Notes: a model not told the origin generated them from the sequence alone. Counted from the stretch's first letter, positions 41,772-52,828 are shown. The stretch: DNA of 64,000 nt from an uncultured Pelagibacteraceae bacterium (GCA_902583455.1 CACHVY010000001.1:62001-126000); one strand, 5' to 3'. Translations and numbers: made by a program.

Positions 41772-42154
41772 TAAATTAGAACTCCACTTAGAAGGTATAA
41801 AGCTATTGTTAATATAAAAGAGCCTAATATCACAATGACACCTGTTATTTTTGTAGTTCTCAATTCAAAACCATAACCCATGTCCCAGAACCAATGTCTG
41901 ATTTCACTTAAAATCTGAAATAAATAGGACCAAATAAATCCAATAATAAAAAACTTACCCACCATCGATTCTGAAAATTTTTTAAAGTATTGATAACTTT
42001 CTGAGCCAAATATTAAACTAATCACCCAAAAACAAACAAGTATTAATAATAAATAATTTATCACTCCTGTTATTCTGTGAGAAATTGAAACAAGTGATGA
42101 AATATGCCAGTTATAAACTTGTATGTGTGGAGATATAGGATTGTTATCTTTCAT
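41771..42154 (-). CDS. sdhC: Succinate dehydrogenase cytochrome b556 subunit
   Basis: This 127-residue protein has three membrane helices. PISPHIQVYNWHISSLVSIS, then HRITGVINY (quinone-site Ser/Arg region), and EIRHWFWDMGYGFE near residue 83-96 (heme-ligand His region) are SdhC signatures. It is the first gene of sdhCDAB and lies 2 bases after asd, so the sdh genes are probably read through from asd. Confidence 0.93.
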   Translation of the reverse strand: MKDNNPISPHIQVYNWHISSLVSISHRITGVINYLLLILVCFWVISLIFGSESYQYFKKFSESMVGKFFIIGFIWSYLFQILSEIRHWFWDMGYGFELRTTKITGVIVILGSFILTIALYLLSGVLI

Positions 42155-42156
42155 AA

Positions 42157-43149
42157 TTACTTCTTAATGTATGCCTCCGCAATTTCCACTGCATTTAAAG
42201 CCGCTCCTCTTAATAAATTGTCTGAAACTATCCACATGTTAATGGCATTTTTTTTACTATTATCTTTTCTAATTCTTGAAATAAAAGTTTCATTTTTTCC
42301 TTCAGCTTCTACTGGGGTAATATATCCTCCATCATTCCTATCATCAATTACTTTACAACCAGGTGATTGATTTAAAATTTCTATAACCTTGTCAATTGGT
42401 GCCTCATTCTCAAATTCAACGTTAACAGACTCCGCATGAGATACTAAAACAGGAATTCTAACACACGTTGCTGTGATATCTATATTCGAACCTAAAATTT
42501 TATTAGACTCTTGTATCATTTTAATTTCCTCTTTCGTATATCCATCTGTACTAAATTTATCTATATGCGGTATAGCATTAAATGCTATTTGTTTAGTAAA
42601 ATTCTCACTTTTAATTTTTTTAGACTCAAGAGCTTTCTTTGTTTGATTCAAAAGCTCATCCATAGGTTTTTTTCCAGCACCTGATGTGGATTGGTAAGTT
42701 GATATTACCAATCTTTTTATTTTAAAATTATCATTCAAATTTTTTAAAACTATTACCAATTGAGCAGTTGAACAGTTTGGATTAGCTAAAATATTTTTTT
42801 TCATATTTTTTATTTCTTTAGAATTGACTTGAGGAACAATTAAAGGCACATCTGGATCCATTCTAAAATAGCTTGAATTATCTATAACTACTGTATGCTT
42901 TGCTGCTGCAGAGACATATTTTTCTGAAATTTTTCCACCTGCAGAAAAAAATGTAATATCAGCTTTTGAGAAATCAAAATTTTCTAGGTCGCTTACTTCA
43001 ATTTCACTGTCTTTAAATTTGATTTTTACACCTGAGCTTTTAGCAGATGCTAGAAGGTATAGATTAGTCACTGAAAAGTTTTTTCTTTCCAGAACTTCTA
43101 TAATTTTTCTTCCAACATTTCCTGTTGCTCCTACAATCGCTATATTCAT
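42157..43149 (-). CDS. asd: Aspartate-semialdehyde dehydrogenase
   Basis: This enzyme reduces aspartyl phosphate to the semialdehyde for lysine, methionine and threonine. The 330-residue protein has IAIVGATGNVGRKIIEVL at the start, SAGGKISEKY near 70, and the catalytic Cys in ANPNCSTAQLVIVL near 125. It also has STYQSTSGAGKK near 150 and CVRIPVLVSHAESVNVEFE near 230. It lies between dmdA (15-base gap) and sdhC (2-base gap). Its product also leads to homoserine, the substrate of MetX elsewhere in this window. Confidence 0.96.
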   Translation of the reverse strand: MNIAIVGATGNVGRKIIEVLERKNFSVTNLYLLASAKSSGVKIKFKDSEIEVSDLENFDFSKADITFFSAGGKISEKYVSAAAKHTVVIDNSSYFRMDPDVPLIVPQVNSKEIKNMKKNILANPNCSTAQLVIVLKNLNDNFKIKRLVISTYQSTSGAGKKPMDELLNQTKKALESKKIKSENFTKQIAFNAIPHIDKFSTDGYTKEEIKMIQESNKILGSNIDITATCVRIPVLVSHAESVNVEFENEAPIDKVIEILNQSPGCKVIDDRNDGGYITPVEAEGKNETFISRIRKDNSKKNAINMWIVSDNLLRGAALNAVEIAEAYIKK

Positions 43150-43164
43150 GTTGATTAACTTATA

Positions 43165-44274
43165 CTAAATGAAAGGTAAATCGCAAACTGTTCCTAGAAA
43201 TATTTTCTCATTGATATCAATTTTAAATTGATGTTTTGCATCCCAATAGGGTTTATTAATCATTGCAATTCCAATCACTTTTTTAAATGTTGGAGAATAT
43301 GCGGCAGACCTAACGTGACCAACGATATTATTATTATCATCATATAATGTTTTTTCACAGTACATATCAATTTTATTATGATCAATCTTAACACCCATTA
43401 ATTTTCTTTTTATTCCATTTTGCTTAATTTGTTTCAATCTTTCTTTGCCCAAGAAATTTACATCCGATTCTAAATTCACAAATTTATCAAAATTTGCCTC
43501 AAATGGATTGTCTCTATTATCAAAATCATTACCATAAGATAATAAAGCAGATTCTATTCTTTCAATTAAATTTGGACATCCTGCTTTTACATTAAATTCT
43601 TTACCATATTCAAACAAATAGTCATATAACTCTTGACCGGCTTTATCATCTTCAACATATATTTCAAAACCGCTTTGTTTAGACCATCCAGATCTGGCAA
43701 TAAAATATTTTTTTCCTTTGAATTCGTAATACTTAAAATTAAAAAATTTTAATTGTCTAATTTCTTCACCAAATATTTTTGCCAAAAGATTATCAGACAA
43801 AGGTCCTTGGACAGCTAAAATATTTACGTTTGGTTCAGTAATCTCCACTTCAAATTTGTATCCGGCAGCTAAACCTTTTGCAAAAAATATTACATCTGAG
43901 TCGGCTATTGAAAGCCACCATTTATCATCTGCAAGTTTATTTATAATTGGATCATTAACTAAATTTCCTTGATCGTCAATTAAAGGTGCATAATAGCATT
44001 TTCCAACTTTTGAATTTGATAAATCTCTACACGTCATTAGTTGAACTAATTTTGCAGAGTCTTTTCCAGTAATTTGTACCTGTCTTTCTGCAGCCACATC
44101 CCATACTTGCACAAATTTCTTAAGATGCTCATAATCAGCTTCTACCGACTTAAAAGAGACCGGGAGTAGCATGTGATTGTAAACTGTATAACCACTCACC
44201 CCATGAGCTTCTATTCTATCAGTGTAAGGTGTGCTTCTTAATCTTCTTGATTTTATAATTGAAAAGTTTTTCAT
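43165..44274 (-). CDS. dmdA: Dimethylsulfoniopropionate (DMSP) demethylase
   Basis: This is a tetrahydrofolate-dependent demethylase that turns DMSP into methylmercaptopropionate, passing the methyl group to THF. It is a relative of GcvT (aminomethyltransferase). The 369-residue length and segments such as [60 protein letters not shown] and the C-terminal VCDLPFI match the Pelagibacter DmdA as I remember it. The genes beside it encode the next steps (DmdB, DmdC). Its ATG overlaps the stop of the alpha/beta hydrolase as ATGA. A general glycine-cleavage role is unlikely given that context. Confidence 0.93.
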   Translation of the reverse strand: MKNFSIIKSRRLRSTPYTDRIEAHGVSGYTVYNHMLLPVSFKSVEADYEHLKKFVQVWDVAAERQVQITGKDSAKLVQLMTCRDLSNSKVGKCYYAPLIDDQGNLVNDPIINKLADDKWWLSIADSDVIFFAKGLAAGYKFEVEITEPNVNILAVQGPLSDNLLAKIFGEEIRQLKFFNFKYYEFKGKKYFIARSGWSKQSGFEIYVEDDKAGQELYDYLFEYGKEFNVKAGCPNLIERIESALLSYGNDFDNRDNPFEANFDKFVNLESDVNFLGKERLKQIKQNGIKRKLMGVKIDHNKIDMYCEKTLYDDNNNIVGHVRSAAYSPTFKKVIGIAMINKPYWDAKHQFKIDINEKIFLGTVCDLPFI

Positions 44275-45047
44275 TTTTTTAAAAATTCTGCTACCTTTTC
44301 CCTCATTTCAAAAGCTTTTTCAAACATAATCATATGTCCACAATCATTTAAAATCTCAGTTTTTGAGTTTTTTATTAAATTAGCAAATTTTTTTCCATTT
44401 TCAGTTGGCACCATTTTATCAAGTGCTCCAAAAATAAGAATTGTTGGACACTCAATACTTGTCGATGCATCTTTTCCGTTTTTATAATTATTGCAAGCTT
44501 TAAGATCTACAGATAAAATTTCCTTAACTTCTCTTGATGAGTTGATAATTTTTTCTACCGGGTTTCCGCCAATAAATTTTTTTGATCCCTCATAACCCCA
44601 TTTCATCATCAGATGAACTGCTTTTTTATCGCCAGACTCAGCTAAATCAATCAAATCTTGATTGACTGGCATTTTATAAGACCCAGCCAACAATACTAAT
44701 TTAGAAATATGATTTTTATATTTTGAACCATATTCTATCGCCTCAAGGCACCCTTGCGAATGACCAATTATTGATACTTTTTCAACATTTATTTCATTTC
44801 TTACATTTTCTAACCAGTCTGCAATTTTTTCTATGCTCGTTAGACATGGTCCATCTGATTTTCCATGGCCAGGTAAATCAATTGCTAAAATATTAAAATT
44901 TTTGTTTGACAAATATTGTTCGGTTAAAGACCAAACAATATGTGTTAACCCACTACCATGAAGCAAAAAAATTGTTTCTTTATTTTTATCAAAATCTTTA
45001 CCTGCATCGGAGGCAAAGACCTGCTTATTATCTACTTTAAGAATCAA
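44271..45047 (-). CDS. Alpha/beta hydrolase inside the DMSP demethylation operon
   Basis: This is a 258-residue alpha/beta-hydrolase-fold protein. The oxyanion motif LLHGSGLTH lies near residue 30, the nucleophile elbow GHSQGCLEA near 96, an Asp in GALDKMVP near 210 and the His in [13 protein letters not shown] near 240, so the catalytic triad is complete. The start is a TTG whose TTGA overlaps the dmdB stop, and its own stop overlaps the dmdA ATG (ATGA), so three genes are translationally locked together. Its reaction is unknown to me. Candidates are hydrolysis of a thioester intermediate or a later step that DmdD performs in other bacteria. Confidence 0.85.
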   Translation of the reverse strand: MILKVDNKQVFASDAGKDFDKNKETIFLLHGSGLTHIVWSLTEQYLSNKNFNILAIDLPGHGKSDGPCLTSIEKIADWLENVRNEINVEKVSIIGHSQGCLEAIEYGSKYKNHISKLVLLAGSYKMPVNQDLIDLAESGDKKAVHLMMKWGYEGSKKFIGGNPVEKIINSSREVKEILSVDLKACNNYKNGKDASTSIECPTILIFGALDKMVPTENGKKFANLIKNSKTEILNDCGHMIMFEKAFEMREKVAEFLKK

Positions 45048-46672
45048 GTAAGTTCCTTGGCTTTTTTTCTTAGCTCAAATTTTTGAATTTTTCCTGTTGA
45101 AGTTTTTGGTAATTCACAAAATGCTACTTTTTTTGGTATTTTAAAACCAGCTAAAGTCTCTCTACAAAAATCAATTAATTCTTTTTCTGATACATCTTTA
45201 TCTTGCACTTTTTCAATAAAAGCACAAGGAACCTCTCCCCATTTTTCATCCGGTTTTGCAACTACTGCAGCTATCGAAACAGATGGATGTTTTGCTAAGG
45301 TATTTTCAATTTCTATAGATGAAATATTTTCTCCTCCTGAAATAATTATATCCTTAGATCTATCTTTAATTTTAATATATCCATCAGGATTAACTACAGC
45401 CAAATCCCCAGAGTGAAACCAACCATGTGACATTGCTTTATCTGTTGCATCTTTATCTTTAAAGTAACCTTTCATAACTACGTTACCTTTAATCATTATC
45501 TCACCAATGGTTTTTGCATCTTTAGGAACAGGTTTCATAGACTCGGGGTCCATTACCATTACATCCTCTGTATTAGGATATCTAACACCTTGTCTTGCTT
45601 TAATCTCATTTTTCTTGTCTTCATCAAAAGAATTCCAATTCTCATTCCATGCACATTGTAAAATATGTCCGTATGTTTCTGTTAGTCCATAAACATGCAT
45701 TACTTCAAAACCAAGTGCTTCCATTTTTTTAAATATAATACTTGGTGGTGGTGCTCCAGCTGTAAGAACATAAACTTTATGTGTAAGTTTTTTTCTATCA
45801 CTTTCTGATGCACCAGTTATCATATTTAAAACTATTGGTGCTCCACCAAAATGTGTAATTTCATACTTAATAATTAACTCAAAAATTTTTTTTATATCAA
45901 TGGCTCTTAAACAAATTGTTCTGCCGTTTAGCATCGGGATTGTCCAGGGATATCCCCAACCGTTGCAGTGAAACATTGGAACAACTGTTAAAAAATTTAA
46001 TCTATTTGGCATGTTCCATGCAATTGCACTTCCTGTAGACATTAAATAAGAACCTCTATGGTGATACACAACTCCTTTTGGATTTCCTGTCGTGCCTGAA
46101 GTATAACTTAGAGATATTGCTTGCCATTCATCTTTTGGTCTCTTCCAGATGAATGTTTCATCACCAGTATTCAGGAATTCTTCATATTCTTTTTCGCCAA
46201 TTTTTTTTAATAAAGATTGATCAGCAAATTTATCATGAATATCAATTATTAAAGGTTTGTTTTTGGATAATTCCAATGCTTTTTTTAAAACTGAATGTAG
46301 TTGTCGATCAACAATTAATACTTTTGCTTCGCTATGATCAATAATATATGCAACTGTCTTAGCATCTAATCTTGTGTTTATAGTATTTAGAACTGCTCCA
46401 GTCATTGGTACAGAATAATGAGCCTCAAAAATTTCAGGTGTATTAAAAGCCATGACTGAAACTGTATCCCCCTCCTTAATACCAATTTTTTCTAGTGCAC
46501 TCGCAAATTTTATGCATCTCTTATAAATTTGTTCCCAGGTGTAAGACCTATCTTCATAAATTAAAGCTTCATAATCTGGATAGATATCTTTTGCTCTTTC
46601 GAGGAAACTTAATGGAGTTAATGGAACAAAATTTGCGTTATTTTTGTCTAAGTTATTATCGTAATGGCTCAT
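45044..46672 (-). CDS. dmdB: Acyl-CoA synthetase, probable methylmercaptopropionate-CoA ligase
   Basis: This AMP-forming ligase of 542 residues has the adenylate motif SLSYTSGTTGNPKGVVYHH near residue 180. It also has VYGLTETYGH near 330, HSGDLAVVNPDGYIKIKDRS near 420-440 and the C-terminal lysine in PKTSTGKIQKFELR near 528. In the DMSP demethylation pathway DmdB joins methylmercaptopropionate to CoA. Position between dmdC (1-base gap) and the hydrolase/dmdA pair supports that role; by itself the family has broad substrates. Confidence 0.88.
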   Translation of the reverse strand: MSHYDNNLDKNNANFVPLTPLSFLERAKDIYPDYEALIYEDRSYTWEQIYKRCIKFASALEKIGIKEGDTVSVMAFNTPEIFEAHYSVPMTGAVLNTINTRLDAKTVAYIIDHSEAKVLIVDRQLHSVLKKALELSKNKPLIIDIHDKFADQSLLKKIGEKEYEEFLNTGDETFIWKRPKDEWQAISLSYTSGTTGNPKGVVYHHRGSYLMSTGSAIAWNMPNRLNFLTVVPMFHCNGWGYPWTIPMLNGRTICLRAIDIKKIFELIIKYEITHFGGAPIVLNMITGASESDRKKLTHKVYVLTAGAPPPSIIFKKMEALGFEVMHVYGLTETYGHILQCAWNENWNSFDEDKKNEIKARQGVRYPNTEDVMVMDPESMKPVPKDAKTIGEIMIKGNVVMKGYFKDKDATDKAMSHGWFHSGDLAVVNPDGYIKIKDRSKDIIISGGENISSIEIENTLAKHPSVSIAAVVAKPDEKWGEVPCAFIEKVQDKDVSEKELIDFCRETLAGFKIPKKVAFCELPKTSTGKIQKFELRKKAKELT

Positions 46673-46673
46673 T

Positions 46674-48440
46674 TCAGTTAAAATTAAAATTCATAATGTT
46701 TGAACTTCCTGAAATGGCAGATTTATAGTGTTGTTCAGCCCTAGGTAGTACTTTTTCAAAATAAAATTTAGCAGTATTTATTTTGTCATCATAGAATTTC
46801 TTATTTTCTTCGTAATCTTTAAAACTTACTTGAAGTGTTTTAATCCAAGCAAAGGCCAAAGAAATATAACCAAGTGTTTTCAAATAATCATTTGCTGCTG
46901 CGCTTACATCATCTCTGTTAGTCTCAGATCTATCAATTGTCCATTCACTGAATTTTTTAAGGATTTCTAGATAATTATTAAATTCTTTAACAAACGGTTT
47001 AATTTTTTCGTTATTTGAATTAGTTTCAGATTTGATAAGATCTAAGAATTTATTAATTATGTTTCCATTTTTGTTTGATAATTTTCTAAAAACTAAATCA
47101 GCAGCCTGCACTGAATTGGTCCCTTCGTAAATAGGTGTTATTCTATTATCTCTGTATAATTGCTCTATACCTTGATCTTTTGTATACCCGTATCCTCCAT
47201 ATATTTGCATTGCATCACTAGTAATTTCCATACCTAAATCTGAAAATAAAGATTTTACAACTGGTGTCATTAATGAAACCATATCTGATGCATCTTGTTT
47301 AATTTTCTGATCACTATGATTTAAGCTAACTTCAGTTTGTTGTGACAACCAAAAACATAATGCTCTTTCTCCCTCAATTATTGATTTCATGTTTAATAAT
47401 GACTTTCTTATATCTGCATGTTCAATAATTAAATCTGCATTTCCATTTTGAGATTTGTTATTATTGCTTTTACCTTGTTTTCTCTCTTTAGCATAGCTTA
47501 ATGAATTCTGGTAAGCGATTTCTGAAATCCCTAAACCTTGAATTCCAACGACAATTCTCTCTAGGTTCATCATAGTAAACATTTGACTTAATCCTTTATT
47601 TTTAGGACCAATCATAAATCCAGTTGCGTCATCAAAATTTAAAACACAGGTTGCTGAACCTTTGATGCCCATTTTTGTTTCTATAGATCCTGTTGAAATT
47701 CCATTTCTTGCACCAATTGTTCCATCATTTTTTACAACAAATTTTGGAACTAAAAATAAACTTATTCCTTTAGTTCCTTTAGGTGAGTCTGTTGCTCTCG
47801 CAATTACTAAATGGATTATATTTTCGGTAAGATCATGGTCTCCAGATGTAATAAATATTTTTTGACCTGTAATTTTATAAGTTCCATCTTGTTGTTCTAC
47901 TGCTTTTGTTTTTAATAAACCTAAATCTGTTCCACAGACTGGCTCTGTTAAACACATTGTACCACTCCATTTACCCTCAACCATTTTGGGAAGATATTTA
48001 TCTTTAATTTCATCTGAGGCGTGATGATGAATACAATTATAAGCACCGAGAGTTAATTCACTATAAAGTTTAAACGCCAAACTAGCAGATGATATCATCT
48101 CATCAAAAAAAGCACTTACAGTTCTAGGCATTCCCTGTCCACCATATTTTGGATCGCAGGATAATGAAGTCCATCCATCCTCAATATATTTTTGATAAAC
48201 TTCTTTATATCCAGGCGGTGTTCTTACTACGCCATTTTCTAGAACTGCAGGATTATCGTCTCCAGCTTTTGCAAGTGGTAAAATTAAATTTTCATTTATT
48301 TTTGCTGCTTCTTCTAAAATGTTTTTAACGAGATCTGGACTGACTTCTTTATACTTTTCTAAGTCATTATAATTTTTATTGTCTCTTAATTTCTCAAAAA
48401 GAAACATCATATCTTCAACAGGTGCTGTATAAGTTGTCAT
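46674..48440 (-). CDS. dmdC: Acyl-CoA dehydrogenase, probable methylmercaptopropionyl-CoA dehydrogenase
   Basis: This is a 588-residue flavoprotein of the long acyl-CoA dehydrogenase type. It has MCLTEPVCGTDLGLLKTKA near residue 155, TGQKIFITSGDHDL near 190, RIVVGIQGLGISEIAYQNSL near 295 and QIYGGYGYTKDQGIEQLYRD near 405-424 with GTNSVQAADL after it. DmdC makes methylthioacryloyl-CoA. It is the first gene of the dmdCB-hydrolase-dmdA set and lies 33 bases after leuB. The crotonase DmdD that would follow in Ruegeria-type clusters is not here. Confidence 0.88.
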   Translation of the reverse strand: MTTYTAPVEDMMFLFEKLRDNKNYNDLEKYKEVSPDLVKNILEEAAKINENLILPLAKAGDDNPAVLENGVVRTPPGYKEVYQKYIEDGWTSLSCDPKYGGQGMPRTVSAFFDEMISSASLAFKLYSELTLGAYNCIHHHASDEIKDKYLPKMVEGKWSGTMCLTEPVCGTDLGLLKTKAVEQQDGTYKITGQKIFITSGDHDLTENIIHLVIARATDSPKGTKGISLFLVPKFVVKNDGTIGARNGISTGSIETKMGIKGSATCVLNFDDATGFMIGPKNKGLSQMFTMMNLERIVVGIQGLGISEIAYQNSLSYAKERKQGKSNNNKSQNGNADLIIEHADIRKSLLNMKSIIEGERALCFWLSQQTEVSLNHSDQKIKQDASDMVSLMTPVVKSLFSDLGMEITSDAMQIYGGYGYTKDQGIEQLYRDNRITPIYEGTNSVQAADLVFRKLSNKNGNIINKFLDLIKSETNSNNEKIKPFVKEFNNYLEILKKFSEWTIDRSETNRDDVSAAANDYLKTLGYISLAFAWIKTLQVSFKDYEENKKFYDDKINTAKFYFEKVLPRAEQHYKSAISGSSNIMNFNFN

Positions 48441-48473
48441 TTTTTTTACTATACTTAAATTAAGATAATTTAA

Positions 48474-49583
48474 TTATTTTTGCAAACACGCAATAATCGC
48501 ATCCCCCATCATAGAGGTGGAAACTTCTTTTTTTCCTTTAGAAATAATGTCTTTTGTCCTTAATCCATCGTCTAAAACTTTCTGAACTGCATTGTCCAAT
48601 TCAGTGGACTCTTTATCTAAGTTTAAAGAATATTTTAAAGCCATTGAAAAACTTAAAATTGTTGCAATTGGATTAGCAATACCTTTGCCTGCGATATCTG
48701 GAGCAGAACCATGCACAGGTTCGTACATTGATCTTAAATTTCCATCTTTATCTTTTGCACCAAGTGAGGCTGAAGGTAGTAATCCTAATGAACCTGTAAG
48801 CATTGCTGCTTCATCAGAAAGTATATCTCCAAACAAATTATCAGTTACTATTACATCGAATTGTTTTGGATTTCTTAATAACTGCATAGCACAGTTATCC
48901 GCAAGCATGTGTTCTAAATTTACGTCTTTATAGTCTTTTTTGTGAAGAGTAGTTACCTCCTCTTTCCAAAGTTGACCAGCTTCCATAACATTTGATTTCT
49001 CACAAGAAGTAACTTTATTATTTCTTTTTTTGGCTAATTCAAAAGCAACTCTTGCAACTCTTTCAATTTCTTTGGATGTATATGTATGAGTATTAATTCC
49101 TTTTCTCTCTCCATTATCGATGGGCTTTATACCTCTTGGTTCGCCAAAATAAATTCCTCCAGTCAATTCCCTTACAATCATTATATCAAGTCCTGATACT
49201 ATTTCGGGTTTTAAACTAGAAGCCTCAACTAACTGTTTAAAACAAATAGCAGGTCGTAAATTTGCAAAAAGTTTAAGTTCTTTTCTTAATTTTAGTAATG
49301 CTCTTTCTGGTTTTTTAGAAAAATCTAAGTTATCCCATTTAGGGCCTCCTACAGCGCCTAAAATTACTGCTTCACATTCTAAGGCTTTAAAAAATACTTC
49401 ATCGGTAATGGGAGTTTTAAATTTATCATACGCAGCCCCACCTACTAAATCTTGATCTACTTCGAAATCAAGAGATCTATTTTTATTAAACCATTCAATT
49501 ATTTTTTTTACTTCATTGATTACTTCTGGACCAATACCATCCCCAGGTAAAAGTAAAATTTTTCTTTTTTTTACTTTAATCAT
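48474..49583 (-). CDS. leuB: 3-isopropylmalate dehydrogenase
   Basis: This enzyme oxidises 3-isopropylmalate in leucine synthesis. The 369-residue protein has [17 protein letters not shown] near residue 9, [17 protein letters not shown] near 95-111 (substrate-binding arginines), [15 protein letters not shown] near 138 and [19 protein letters not shown] near 285. [15 protein letters not shown] lies near 248. It overlaps leuD by 8 bases in the leuCDB order. Confidence 0.96.
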   Translation of the reverse strand: MIKVKKRKILLLPGDGIGPEVINEVKKIIEWFNKNRSLDFEVDQDLVGGAAYDKFKTPITDEVFFKALECEAVILGAVGGPKWDNLDFSKKPERALLKLRKELKLFANLRPAICFKQLVEASSLKPEIVSGLDIMIVRELTGGIYFGEPRGIKPIDNGERKGINTHTYTSKEIERVARVAFELAKKRNNKVTSCEKSNVMEAGQLWKEEVTTLHKKDYKDVNLEHMLADNCAMQLLRNPKQFDVIVTDNLFGDILSDEAAMLTGSLGLLPSASLGAKDKDGNLRSMYEPVHGSAPDIAGKGIANPIATILSFSMALKYSLNLDKESTELDNAVQKVLDDGLRTKDIISKGKKEVSTSMMGDAIIACLQK

Positions 49584-50181
49584 TAAAAATCCAAGGCTTC
49601 GATGACTTTATTTTGCTTTCATAAGCTGAAATCTTTGAAGACTGGGCTAACGAAAGAGAGATATCATCTAAACCTTCTAGAAGGCATTTTTTTTTAAATT
49701 CATCAATTTCAAACTTAATTTCATTATTTCCAAATTTTATAGACTGGTCCTCCAAGTTTATCGATATTTCTTCTTTTCTTGTAGAGTATTCAGATAATTC
49801 TTTTATTACTTCCTCTTTGACAGTTATTGGTAAGATGCCATTTTTGAAACAATTATTGTAAAATATATCTGCATAACTAGAACTTATTACACAAGTAATA
49901 CCAAAGTCTAAAAGTGCCCAAGGCGCATGTTCTCTCGATGAGCCACATCCAAAATTTTTACCAGTGATTAATATTTTTGATTGATTGTAAGGTTCATTAT
50001 TTAGAACAAAGTCAGAAATTTCTTTACCTTCATCATCATACCTCATCTCGAAAAAAAGATTTTTTCCTAAACCTGTCCTTTTAATAGTTTTTAAAAATTG
50101 TTTAGGAATTATCATATCTGTATCGATATTAACTATTGGTATATATGCAGGAATGCTTTTTAATTTATTAAACTTTTTCAT
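49576..50181 (-). CDS. leuD: 3-isopropylmalate dehydratase small subunit
   Basis: This 201-residue swivel-domain subunit of isopropylmalate isomerase has [20 protein letters not shown] near residues 18-37, [20 protein letters not shown] near 74-93 and a [10 protein letters not shown] segment near 108. It works with LeuC, whose stop it overlaps by one base. Confidence 0.96.
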   Translation of the reverse strand: MKKFNKLKSIPAYIPIVNIDTDMIIPKQFLKTIKRTGLGKNLFFEMRYDDEGKEISDFVLNNEPYNQSKILITGKNFGCGSSREHAPWALLDFGITCVISSSYADIFYNNCFKNGILPITVKEEVIKELSEYSTRKEEISINLEDQSIKFGNNEIKFEIDEFKKKCLLEGLDDISLSLAQSSKISAYESKIKSSKPWIFND

Positions 50182-51584
50182 TAATTTTTATACTTTCTTA
50201 CATCATCAAAATTTCCAGAAATTGCTGCAGCTGCTGCCATAGCTGGGCTAACTAAATGTGTTCTACCACCTCTACCCTGTCTACCCTCAAAATTTCTGTT
50301 AGATGTTGATGCGCATCTTTCCTCTGGTTTAAGTTTATCAGCATTCATTGCTAAACACATTGAACATCCTGGTTCTCTCCATTCAAATCCAGAATTTAAA
50401 AATATTTTATCTAAACCCTCTTGTTCAGCTTGTTCTTTTACTAACCCTGATCCTGGAACGACCATGGCTTTTACATGAGATGCAATTTTCTTATCCTTTA
50501 GAATTTTTGCTGCATCTCTTAAATCTTCAATTCTACCATTTGTACAGCTACCTATGAAAACTTTGTCAATTTTTATATCTTTAATTAATGTATTTGGTTT
50601 GAGACCCATATATTTTAAAGATCTTTCAATCGAGTTTCTTCTGTCATTATCTTTTTCATCAGAAGGATTAGGGACTTTTCCATCTATAGTAATGACATCT
50701 TGTGGTGATGTACCCCAAGTAACCATCGGCTGTATGTCTTCTCCTTTAAGTGTAACTTCTTTATCAAAATTAGCGTTATTATCTGAATTAAGTTTACTCC
50801 AATATTCAACTGCTTTATCCCAGATTTCATTTTTTGGTGCCATCGGTTTACCTTTTAAATATCTAAATATCTTTTCGTCAGGAGCTATCAATCCTGCTCG
50901 TGCTCCGCCTTCGATTGTCATGTTGCAAATTGTCATTCTATTTTCCACTGTCAATGATGAGATAACATCTCCAGCATATTCAATGACATAACCTGTACCG
51001 CCAGCAGTTCCAATTTTTCCTATTATTTGTAAAATTACATCTTTAGACGTTACTCCGATTGGTAATTTACCATTAACGCTTATTCTTAAATTTTTCGATT
51101 TTTTTTGAACCAACGTTTGGGTTGCCAATACATGCTCAACTTCTGAAGTACCTATTCCAAAAGCTAATGCGCCAAAAGCTCCATGAGTTGCTGTATGACT
51201 ATCTCCGCAAACAATTATGTTCCCAGGCTGTGTAAATCCTTGCTCTGGCCCAATAATATGTACTATACCCTGTCTTTTGTCAGACATTCCAAAAAGTTTA
51301 ATTCCAAACTCCTTACAATTCCTACCTAGTGTATCAACTTGGATCTTAGACTCCTCATCTGCAATACCTTTAGATCTATCTGTAGTTGGAACATTATGAT
51401 CTGCAACTGCAAGTGTTAATTTGGGATTTCTGACTTTCCTGTTAGAATTTCTTAACCCTTCAAAAGCTTGGGGACTAGTAACCTCATGTATTAAATGTCT
51501 ATCGACAAATAACAAAGATGTGCCATCTTCTTGCTGATGTACTAAATGTTCTTCCCAGATTTTATCGTATAAAGTTTTTGACAT
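50181..51584 (-). CDS. leuC: 3-isopropylmalate dehydratase large subunit
   Basis: This aconitase-family subunit has 467 residues and a [4Fe-4S] cluster: cysteines in [16 protein letters not shown] near residue 345 and in [11 protein letters not shown] near 407. [20 protein letters not shown] (25-44) and [20 protein letters not shown] near 125-144 are conserved. It isomerises 2- to 3-isopropylmalate. It follows rplS after 16 bases, with only a weak place for a promoter. Confidence 0.97.
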   Translation of the reverse strand: MSKTLYDKIWEEHLVHQQEDGTSLLFVDRHLIHEVTSPQAFEGLRNSNRKVRNPKLTLAVADHNVPTTDRSKGIADEESKIQVDTLGRNCKEFGIKLFGMSDKRQGIVHIIGPEQGFTQPGNIIVCGDSHTATHGAFGALAFGIGTSEVEHVLATQTLVQKKSKNLRISVNGKLPIGVTSKDVILQIIGKIGTAGGTGYVIEYAGDVISSLTVENRMTICNMTIEGGARAGLIAPDEKIFRYLKGKPMAPKNEIWDKAVEYWSKLNSDNNANFDKEVTLKGEDIQPMVTWGTSPQDVITIDGKVPNPSDEKDNDRRNSIERSLKYMGLKPNTLIKDIKIDKVFIGSCTNGRIEDLRDAAKILKDKKIASHVKAMVVPGSGLVKEQAEQEGLDKIFLNSGFEWREPGCSMCLAMNADKLKPEERCASTSNRNFEGRQGRGGRTHLVSPAMAAAAAISGNFDDVRKYKN

Positions 51585-51600
51585 TTAAAAAAGTTTAATT

Positions 51601-52125
51601 TTATTTAGCCTTTTTAGTGCTGTCTTCTTTAAGACTCTCATCTTTTTTTAAAGACGGAGATTTATCATCCTCAGGAGTTTCTACTTTATCATCTTTTGTT
51701 GTCTGTTTAACAACATTTTCCTCTGTTACTCCCTCAGGTTTTGTCTCTATATCAATACCGATTTTCTTTTTAATTTTTTCAGCAATTTTTGCCGATTTCC
51801 CTGTTCTGTCTCTTAAGTAGTATAGCTTAGCTCTTCTTACTTTCCCAGATCTTATAACTTTAATAGTATCAACAATTGGACTAAAGAGTGCAAATGTTCT
51901 TTCAACTCCTTCGCCAAATGATATTTTTCTTACGGTAAATGAAGAGTTAATGTCTCTATTTTTTTTTGCGATACAAACGCCCTCGAAATATTGAATTCTT
52001 TCTCTCTTTCCTTCTGTAATTCTAACACCAACTTTAATAATATCTCCAGGAAAGAAATCTGGTAATTTTTTTTCTGCTGAGATTTTCTTTACGTTCTCTC
52101 TATTTATTTCTTCAATATTTTTCAT
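51601..52125 (-). CDS. rplS: 50S ribosomal protein L19 with acidic/lysine tail
   Basis: The ATG at 52125 is preferred to a TTG at 52140. It gives 174 residues. The core has [20 protein letters not shown] and [20 protein letters not shown], then [19 protein letters not shown], as in all L19. The usual protein stops about residue 115-130; here about 45 extra residues ([15 protein letters not shown] and a charged Ser/Lys/Asp-rich end) follow. It lies 16 bases after the trmD stop. Confidence 0.95.
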   Translation of the reverse strand: MKNIEEINRENVKKISAEKKLPDFFPGDIIKVGVRITEGKRERIQYFEGVCIAKKNRDINSSFTVRKISFGEGVERTFALFSPIVDTIKVIRSGKVRRAKLYYLRDRTGKSAKIAEKIKKKIGIDIETKPEGVTEENVVKQTTKDDKVETPEDDKSPSLKKDESLKEDSTKKAK

Positions 52126-52141
52126 TTGTATGTTTATCAAT

Positions 52142-52828
52142 TTAATTTTTTTTATATTTTTGCCACAAGTCTGGTCTTCGGTGGCGTGTTATAGCCTCTG
52201 ATTGAGATAAACGCCAGTCTTTAATTTTGCTATGATCTCCTGATAAAAGCACCTCAGGAACTGGTGTTTTTTCCCATATTTGTGGTTTTGTATACTGAGG
52301 ATACTCCAATAAACCATTTTCAAAACTTTCGTCTTTGTAAGAATTTTCATTTCCTAGAACACCCGGCACAAGTCTTAATATGCTATCCAAAATTACGTAT
52401 GCAGCTGTCTCACCACCTGACAAAATGTAGTCCCCGATACTTATCTCTTCAATACCTCTGGACTCTATGACTCTTTGGTCAATTCCTTCAAAATGACCAC
52501 AAAGAATATTTATTTTTTTTTCGTTCAAAAATTTTTTTGCTTTATTTTGATCAAAAGTCTTTCCTTTAGGTGTTAAGTAAATAATTTTTTCATTTTTTTT
52601 TAAATTTTGATCTAGTGCTTTTGCAACTACATCAGGTTTTAAAACCATTCCTTCACCACCTCCGTAAGGAGTATCATCTACTGTTTTATGCTTATCCTTT
52701 GCGTAGTCTCTAATATTGATTACATCCAAGTTCCACAAACTTTTCTCAATTGCTCTTCCATAGATACCTTTGCTTAGAATTCCTGGAAAAAAGTCTGGAT
52801 ATAAAGTGAATATTTTTACTTGAAACAT
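52142..52828 (-). CDS. trmD: tRNA (guanine37-N1)-methyltransferase
   Basis: This SPOUT-class enzyme makes m1G37 in tRNAs and so prevents frameshifting. The 228-residue protein has [20 protein letters not shown] near residue 6, [18 protein letters not shown] near 51-68, [14 protein letters not shown] near 110 and [20 protein letters not shown] near 129-148 (the knot). It starts one base inside the rpsP stop; rimM, which usually stands between them, is absent. Confidence 0.97.
   Translation of the reverse strand: MFQVKIFTLYPDFFPGILSKGIYGRAIEKSLWNLDVINIRDYAKDKHKTVDDTPYGGGEGMVLKPDVVAKALDQNLKKNEKIIYLTPKGKTFDQNKAKKFLNEKKINILCGHFEGIDQRVIESRGIEEISIGDYILSGGETAAYVILDSILRLVPGVLGNENSYKDESFENGLLEYPQYTKPQIWEKTPVPEVLLSGDHSKIKDWRLSQSEAITRHRRPDLWQKYKKN

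Noticed and set aside
50554-50991. Long plus-strand open frame antisense to leuC (145 codons)
   Set aside because: It lies entirely within a strongly conserved minus-strand gene and shows no recognisable domain; the same holds for the other antisense frames opposite atpA, sucB and sdhA.
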